Shown piece by piece: positions 60,101 through 64,000 of a DNA stretch of 64,000 nucleotides (position 1 is the first letter of the stretch; every line of letters starts with the position of its first letter). A model generated the notes under the pieces. That model searched no databases and was not told the DNA's origin. It saw only the letters and a list, made by a program, of their open reading frames with translations. Position numbers and translations under genes: made by a program. The DNA lies in NCBI RefSeq assembly GCF_047344985.1, contig NZ_CP178861.1, forward strand, positions 1,302,001-1,366,000, written 5' to 3'. This DNA is from Bdellovibrio sp047344985. GTDB taxonomy: Bacteria; Bdellovibrionota; Bdellovibrionia; Bdellovibrionales; Bdellovibrionaceae.

Positions 60101-60851
60101 CTTGCAATGGCGGATTTGTTTTTACGACTTCAACCAGTTTTTTGATTCCGTTTTCACTATCGCGAAGGTTGTAGTAAGCCCAAGCGGCTTTATACATGCC
60201 GTAGGAAAAAACACGGCTGTTTGGGAATTTTTCCACTTTAAGGAAATGCTCCAAGGCTTCTCTGAATTTACCTTGGTCATAAAGCAATTCACCAACCGCC
60301 AACGTACCGTCAGCAATCAGTGGAGATTTCGGGAAACGAGTCAAAAGCTTTTGATAAAGAGCTTCTGATTGTTTGTATTGAGCGACTTGTTGGTTTGCGA
60401 AGGCGTTATTGAATAACACCGCATCCATTTGTTTGAAGTTAGGGAAGTCGATCTCAATTTTAGTATAGATTTTAATAGCGCGTTTCACCGCCTCAGAACC
60501 TTTTTCATTTGGAACTGGGAACGGAGAAAGTTTCATCAGGGGAGTGTCTTGGTGCAAATCAAAGAAACGGCCGGATTTAGAACGGCGCATGTACATTTCT
60601 GCCAAACGGTACCAAAGATCCGCTTCTTCTTTAGAGCCCTTTTTCTTTTTGATGATGGCTTGCAGTGATTCAATAGCCTTGTTTTCAGAGCGAGTGATCA
60701 TAATCTCGCTGCTGAAAGCTTTTTTCTCGTTTTCGTCTTCGCTGCTGTTCAAACGAACTTCAGGCAAAAGGCCTTTCGCGTTTTTTTCGGCAGCGAAGCA
60801 ATAAAGTGAGAAGAGATGAAATGCAAGAAGCAAAACCACTGTGCGCATCAT
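57141..60851 (-). CDS. Giant periplasmic TPR protein of gliding-type operon
   Basis: A 1236-residue secreted protein (signal peptide ending CFA-A). Most of it is TPR-like helical repeats: AVLFNNAFANQQVAQYKQSEALYQKLLTRFP-type units recur from about 60 to 800 and again near 1040-1200. The ATG at 60851, with GGAG 9 bases upstream, is chosen over a TTG at 60866. In Agl/Glt systems large TPR proteins of this kind link the motor to outer-membrane parts. It starts 4 bases after the second TolR-like gene. Confidence 0.85.
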   Translation of the reverse strand: MMRTVVLLLAFHLFSLYCFAAEKNAKGLLPEVRLNSSEDENEKKAFSSEIMITRSENKAIESLQAIIKKKKGSKEEADLWYRLAEMYMRRSKSGRFFDLHQDTPLMKLSPFPVPNEKGSEAVKRAIKIYTKIEIDFPNFKQMDAVLFNNAFANQQVAQYKQSEALYQKLLTRFPKSPLIADGTLAVGELLYDQGKFREALEHFLKVEKFPNSRVFSYGMYKAAWAYYNLRDSENGIKKLVEVVKTNPPLQDGEVPTNRHNLRREALRDLTVFIGDSYPSNKLFSFFEDITTEDELGQAMIDLAKLYDSHSRQKEMNVFLEEYIDKRSSGPDVVKSHLLLVEANETLKKRDKVIDHLQSASDLCKRDSTWRTLQKAEDIKVSCEEEFRHTSLDMAKKWWEIWLKNKQNVAFSDLTQKLFKLILENEDPTKPDLKTRYAYAELLFQLEKFDEASTQYKMVGDKATEEPLRHDANYAALYSKEKSLEKGKDPLKEAERKELAANYLAKHPTGKYSTLVKFKVGHIAYEESNYAEAEKLLRPLAQLKGADNADIKKKSEDLILDMLNIRKDYAGIKDFSKQVMNSTTDDSRKKNMNKILEEAHFTEIQEFAKGGDKDQASQKLIAFAKEHENSKLSQDALWQALSLLYAEGKIYDAAELSMKFVQKYPEDKRNLDALKDAAKAYADVGQISKSAETLLKVADLDKKNRNAHLELAADIYLLEKKNKEARAAYMGMLNGADNKTLSRIYGKLMDSYKNEPRSAELEKLQNQVLAKGIEPYTTQIMIDRAKALLDSGKSTAAFDLAMKANGRDVAPEIRAEARLIQARILEKELAQQSVKAREEKFAMVLSLKTEKLDKAHTAYFTTLKMSKDPYQQLEAMRGIDRCYGNFIESLQTMPLPASLTPADQEALRAEIAKLTAPIQEKKNENEAKLKVLAASKGQAASTERVFANIRVDQTVPPLVQYPAPEKMTAFLPSAGDMTIGKVSRFETRSPKACNKSAIMTGQLQAVNTFEVAGNCYYSKQYEMVEKLGLELAKNKDTRALGLFYASLGSEGKGYNDKALWMIEAALKAQPEASPYVYQKARLTYKEDGLNSAMPFFEKVLDMQMPSTEMQTFAGVKAFSEGDFTKAIEKFSSLSKEQLYTLNVGTLMSESYAQKGEVDKALSLIKDLLNVRKENADFLLQQAHLFETYKESPTLALDSYEKAFKASQQLEVRDWLGKKIQYLKTQNKVGQHVISGDL

Positions 60852-60855
60852 AAAC

Positions 60856-61353
60856 TTATTCTCCAACCATGGTCACAAGTTTCAACTGAGGGAAACCTGC
60901 CATCGAAGCCGTGTACATCACTTTTCTCAAAGTCGCGTAAGGAAGTTCCTTATCGGCTTGAAGAAGGATGCGGCCTTCCTTGATGTGTGCTTTATCAGAA
61001 GAAGATTTCGCAAGCTTATCTAGCTCTTGAAAAAGCGGTTTAATAAAGTTTGTGTCTTTATCTTCAAGATCTTGCGGAAGAAAATCGGCATTCTTCACGT
61101 CAGCGATCTTGGTTTCATCAATCTTCAACTCGTCTTGTGAAAGAGAAATTTTCACAGCCTCTGTGGGGTTCACTTGAGATGCTGAACTTGGCAGACGCAA
61201 TCCAGTCACCGGATTAATTTGCACATCTGACGTGGAGTAAGATTGCAACAAGAATACCAGCAAGAGGACGAACATGTCCGTCATGGATGTAATATTCAAA
61301 GTGAAAGTCGAGTTGTGATTTACTTTGGGTTCAAATCTACGACGACGTGACAT
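60856..61353 (-). CDS. TolR/ExbD-like stator subunit, with conserved Asp
   Basis: A 165-residue protein with one membrane helix (TSMTDMFVLLLVFLLQSY). Asp26 sits at the proton-pathway position of ExbD Asp25. The periplasmic domain has LLQADKELPYATLRKVMYTASMAGFPQLKLVT, matching the ExbD fold. It partners the TolQ-like gene and the preceding TolR-like gene; corresponds to AglQ or AglS of Myxococcus. Confidence 0.88.
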   Translation of the reverse strand: MSRRRRFEPKVNHNSTFTLNITSMTDMFVLLLVFLLQSYSTSDVQINPVTGLRLPSSASQVNPTEAVKISLSQDELKIDETKIADVKNADFLPQDLEDKDTNFIKPLFQELDKLAKSSSDKAHIKEGRILLQADKELPYATLRKVMYTASMAGFPQLKLVTMVGE

Positions 61354-61356
61354 ATC

Positions 61357-61902
61357 TTAGCCCTCCATCATATTGGCGAAGACGATCTCAGGAAACATAT
61401 AGTTCGTTTCTACGTTCTTACCTTGTTTGGTATCGAACACAGGGAACTTGATAGTGTTGTCGCGAGACTGGCGAGCTTCATCCATGACTTTGACGACTTC
61501 GTTGTAAGGAACTTTGCCATCAGGGTTGAGTTCAATTTTGAAAATCTCGGGGTGTGCTTTTTTAACTGCAACTAATTTTTGGTGTAAAGTCGGGTAGTCG
61601 AAGGCGCCATTCTTAAGAGGAATATTCTCGACCTGATCTTTACCTTTTTCAGTCACAACGATGTTGATTCCGTCTTTAGCATCGACTTCAATCGCCACAC
61701 TTGTCGGAGTAGGTTGTTGTTCCTGGCGTTGAATCGCTTCACTGACGACTTGCGGAAGTTCTGTTTCGATCACCATCATTTGCACGAAGGCCGATGAAAG
61801 CAGAAGAACCGGAACAAGTTTTACCATCACGGCAAGGAGGGGAGCCAAGTCCAACTCGAACTCACTGTGATGATTAATTTTGATCTTTTTCATGCGTCTC
61901 AT
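61357..61902 (-). CDS. TolR/ExbD-like stator subunit lacking the proton Asp
   Basis: A 181-residue paralogue of the next gene. The helix reads LDLAPLLAVMVKLVPVLLL: Ala24 replaces the critical Asp, and Lys and Pro are present within the helix. The periplasmic domain is intact (IELNPDGKVPYNEVVKVMDEARQS). It may be a structural partner of the Asp-bearing subunit in a heterodimer. It is separated from the TolQ-like gene by 49 bases that include a stop-codon hairpin. Confidence 0.87.
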   Translation of the reverse strand: MRRMKKIKINHHSEFELDLAPLLAVMVKLVPVLLLSSAFVQMMVIETELPQVVSEAIQRQEQQPTPTSVAIEVDAKDGINIVVTEKGKDQVENIPLKNGAFDYPTLHQKLVAVKKAHPEIFKIELNPDGKVPYNEVVKVMDEARQSRDNTIKFPVFDTKQGKNVETNYMFPEIVFANMMEG

Positions 61903-61940
61903 AAATTATCCCATCCTTGATAAGGTTCCACCGCTCACCC

Positions 61941-61964
61941 AAAAGCTTCCCTTAGGAAGCTTTT
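61941..61964 (-). promoter_or_regulatory. Perfect hairpin with the TolQ stop codon in its loop
   Basis: AAAAGCTTCC and GGAAGCTTTT (perfect 10-bp arms) enclose CTTA, whose last three bases are the TAA stop of the TolQ/ExbB-like gene on the minus strand. It lacks a U-run, so it is more likely an mRNA stability or expression-ratio element than a terminator. Confidence 0.6.
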
Positions 61965-62659
61965 GAACCAGGAGACGGAGGAGTCGCTGCCGGAGCCGTT
62001 ACGTGATCAGGGAACACGTTTTGGCGAGTCAGGTTAGGGATATGAGCGCTAGTCAAAAGCTCTGCTAGTTTTCCGCACTTCTCAGTCAATTGCTCAAGCA
62101 ATTGGTTTTGACGAGCTGTCAAGAATGAGAAGAACACCATCGCAGGAATCGCTACGGCAAGACCCAAAGCTGTCGTATACATCGAAACGGAGATACCGTG
62201 TGCGAGCAATGTTTGTTTTTGTGCAGGGTCTGCAGTTGCAACCGCTTGGAACGAAAGGATAAGACCGTGGATCGTACCAAGAAGACCCATCAAAGTTGCG
62301 ACGTTGGCAAGCATTGATAAGTAGTGCAGACGTTTAGTATAAAGCGGCATGTTCTCACTCAAAGCGATATCATGAGCTTGGAAGATCGTATCATCGTCAC
62401 GATCTGCTTTCTCAATGATTGTTTTGAATGCGCTCGCCAAAGGTTTTTTCTCAAGCTGTGCACAAAGAAGTAAAGCCTCGTCCATTTTTTTAGCGAGAAT
62501 AAGATTTTGAATCTTACCCATGAACTCTTCGACATTCATGCCGTAGTCTTTATAAAGTGCGCGTGCGCGTTCTGCCACGAGAACTAGAGCGCCAATTCCC
62601 ACCAATAGAATACACCAGCCGACGAAGCCAGAATCATTCATGAACTTTAAGAATGCCAT
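61952..62659 (-). CDS. MotA/TolQ/ExbB-like proton-channel subunit (AglR-like)
   Basis: A 235-residue, three-helix inner-membrane protein: FVGWCILLVGIGALVLVAE, then LHYLSMLANVATLMGLLGTIHGLILSF and SVSMYTTALGLAVAIPAMVFF. It forms the proton-driven stator with the two TolR-like proteins. The ATG at 62659 has GGAGG 7 bases upstream; it overlaps the preceding GYF-PilZ gene by 26 bases. Orthology to AglR is inferred from operon content. Confidence 0.9.
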   Translation of the reverse strand: MAFLKFMNDSGFVGWCILLVGIGALVLVAERARALYKDYGMNVEEFMGKIQNLILAKKMDEALLLCAQLEKKPLASAFKTIIEKADRDDDTIFQAHDIALSENMPLYTKRLHYLSMLANVATLMGLLGTIHGLILSFQAVATADPAQKQTLLAHGISVSMYTTALGLAVAIPAMVFFSFLTARQNQLLEQLTEKCGKLAELLTSAHIPNLTRQNVFPDHVTAPAATPPSPGSKAS

Positions 62660-63251
62660 TTGTTTCCTCCTTGGAAACGCCACCGCGTGTCCATTTTGTT
62701 AACTGAGTCTTGCCTTGGTCTTGCACTTGGAGGAAACGAACTGCGTAATGCAAACCTGATTTTACGTTGAGTCTTTGCTTTGAGAAGTTCTTACGAACAA
62801 TTTCACAAAGCACGTTGAAGCTCTGAGGATTCGCCTCAGATGTTCTAAAATGAATTAATACTTGTTGTCCGAGTTGTAGCAATGGATCGTTAAGAAGAAC
62901 CAATGCTCCGTTTTCACTCACACTCAAAGTTTGTCCGTCAAAGAAGTTGTGTTCATTGTGAGCATAAATAGGAGTCACAAGATCCACGCGAGGAAATTTA
63001 CGGTCTTTGAAAGCGCCGGAAAGATGATCTTTGGTTTCGATCAAACGGCACAAACGGTCTTTTGAAAAATCTTGCAGATCGCCTACAAGAGTCCAATTAT
63101 CCAAGTGAGAAGCCCACACATAGTTGTAGTCAAAGAGCTCCCCATTTTGGATCATTGTGATCAGGGATCTATATTCGTAGGGACCGTATTTCATTTCCCC
63201 ACGAAGGATATACCACTGAGCTGTATTTGTCGCTGCTTGTACCCCACCCAT
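62634..63251 (-). CDS. GYF-2/PilZ two-domain cytoplasmic protein
   Basis: A 205-residue soluble protein. Residues 13-58 match the GYF_2 (DUF4339) pattern (WYILRGEMKYGPYEYRSL, ASHLDNWTLVGDL). Residues 83-200 are a PilZ domain with RKFPR (84-88) and SVSENGA (110-116), so c-di-GMP binding is plausible. In Myxococcus GYF domains occur in membrane-bound GltJ; here GYF is soluble and fused to PilZ. It lies 11 bases after the VWA-type gene and could link c-di-GMP level to the motor. Confidence 0.83.
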   Translation of the reverse strand: MGGVQAATNTAQWYILRGEMKYGPYEYRSLITMIQNGELFDYNYVWASHLDNWTLVGDLQDFSKDRLCRLIETKDHLSGAFKDRKFPRVDLVTPIYAHNEHNFFDGQTLSVSENGALVLLNDPLLQLGQQVLIHFRTSEANPQSFNVLCEIVRKNFSKQRLNVKSGLHYAVRFLQVQDQGKTQLTKWTRGGVSKEETNGILKVHE

Positions 63252-63262
63252 ACTAAATCCTT

Positions 63263-64000
63263 TTAGAGTTTAATCGACTTCGGATAGTAGTCGATTTGAA
63301 TTTTGGCGTCGGCACCAGGCACGGAACTTCCGTGGAAGGTGATCGTCAAGTCAGTTGCGTTGTAAGTCCAACCATTCGTTGCATCTTTGTTGATAACGAC
63401 TCCGTCAACCATCACGCTGATTGTATCTTCTTGAGGTTCGCGGCTAAGTTTGAACACGGCTGAAAGTTGGATGATCGAGTCTGAGATCAACGTCAATGTG
63501 TCACCGAAGTTAGAGCACAATGAACCCTTCACGCCGCCAGTCAAATCAGCAAGCTGAGGAAGGCGAGTGGAAATCTTACGTGCGAAACCATCTGTAGAAA
63601 GTTGATTCTTACAAGCTGTGTCTGGCACGGAGATTGTGTTCACGGAATAGTTTTTACCGTTCACACTTGCATTCGTATAAGTATCCAAGAAATCTACGTA
63701 GCTTTGTACTGTGTAGTTCTTAGATGCATCTTCAAAAGCTGTCTCTGATGAACCAGAGAAGTCTTCTTCGTCGCTCACGATGATAACCGCCAAGAAAGCG
63801 TCATCGCGGCGGAAAGCTGAGTTCCAAGGATCAAGCAGAGTTTGCTTGAAGCTTTCAAACACACGCTCATCACCGTTACCAAGCGTTCCTTGCTTGATAT
63901 TTGTGTTGAACACGTTGCTCATGTTTGGAGTGTTCTTATCCATAACAAACACGCCAGAGTGAGTTTCAACTTTTGGATTTGCTTGAAGAACCGCGCCATC
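63263..64000 (-). CDS. VWA-type secreted protein, C-terminal part (partial)
   Basis: The gene runs in from beyond the right edge; 245 C-terminal codons are present, open to the last base. FLAVIIVSDEEDFSGSS is the core of a VWA/integrin-type domain as seen in many Bdellovibrio and myxobacterial lipoproteins. Then CKNQLSTDG and GVKGSLCSNFGDTL carry two Cys, and a C-terminal beta domain follows (ISVMVDGVVINKDATNGWTYN). It appears to be an upstream gene of the Agl/Glt-like operon, 11 bases before the GYF-PilZ gene. Its start and any signal peptide are outside the window. Confidence 0.8.
   Translation of the reverse strand, partial: DGAVLQANPKVETHSGVFVMDKNTPNMSNVFNTNIKQGTLGNGDERVFESFKQTLLDPWNSAFRRDDAFLAVIIVSDEEDFSGSSETAFEDASKNYTVQSYVDFLDTYTNASVNGKNYSVNTISVPDTACKNQLSTDGFARKISTRLPQLADLTGGVKGSLCSNFGDTLTLISDSIIQLSAVFKLSREPQEDTISVMVDGVVINKDATNGWTYNATDLTITFHGSSVPGADAKIQIDYYPKSIKL

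Noticed and set aside
1..64000. CRISPR arrays, IS elements, rRNA genes
   Set aside because: No regularly spaced repeats outside coding repeats, no transposase motifs and no rRNA sequence were seen.

Overview
The window looks like chromosome of a predatory Bdellovibrio-type bacterium (Bdellovibrionota). This rests on an Agl/Glt-like gliding-motor operon, many lipoproteins and secreted proteases, a fibre protein resembling Bdellovibrio MAT (mosaic adhesive trimer) adhesins, tandem chemoreceptors, c-di-GMP proteins, and dense operons with many 4-bp ATGA overlaps. Genus-level assignment is inference from gene content; no 16S rRNA gene is present.

Layout. 0-3.3 kb: end of a polyamine ABC transporter (potA end, potB, potC), an overlapping UMF1-type MFS transporter and a small membrane protein. 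3.4-9.2 kb: rlmE, an RluA-type pseudouridine synthase, a MarR regulator with a palindrome upstream, an HD hydrolase, a VOC protein, a lipoprotein nuclease, a subtilase and a diguanylate cyclase with an I-site. 9.4-10.9 kb: Rieske-FAD oxidoreductase. 10.9-22.4 kb: surface/adhesin region with two copies of a coupled pentapeptide-protein plus HTTM-like membrane-protein pair. One pair sits behind a fibre protein with 17 decapeptide repeats. The other sits in front of a PQQ-type propeller and opposite a 1.1-kilo-residue lipoprotein with a phage-adhesin-like glycine-rich end. 22.4-35.9 kb: lipoproteins, OsmC, a decayed BrnT with BrnA, YkgJ-like, GST, YecM-like, a PA-domain subtilase lipoprotein, a methyltransferase, ArsR-SRPBCC, and a metalloprotease-propeller-barrel protein whose Shine-Dalgarno is buried in a hairpin.

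36.2-40.6 kb: tRNA-Lys and tRNA-Glu followed by an accessory block: an MNT/HEPN pair, a four-gene XRE-led cassette behind a long palindrome, a YdeI/OmdA protein and a DUF6624 lipoprotein. 40.6-48.2 kb: housekeeping genes purA, a serA-like dehydrogenase with a class V aminotransferase, lptE, holA, a PilZ protein, rpsT (TTG start) and murJ. 48.1-51.6 kb: two tandem chemoreceptors with a near-identical signalling-tip tract and the same C-terminal tail.

51.7-64 kb: one 11-gene operon on the minus strand, running in from beyond the right edge and closed by a strong terminator. It encodes a VWA-type secreted protein, a GYF-PilZ protein, a TolQ/ExbB-like stator, two unequal TolR/ExbD-like subunits, a 1236-residue TPR protein, a small periplasmic protein, an FHA-TM-AgmX/TonB-like protein, an outer-membrane barrel, a second TPR protein and a coiled-coil protein. 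This is the composition of a trans-envelope Agl/Glt gliding machine. Several surface and chemotaxis genes carry a sigma-28 (FliA)-like CCGATAA element upstream, suggesting that motility, adhesion and c-di-GMP effectors are expressed together in the swimming attack phase.
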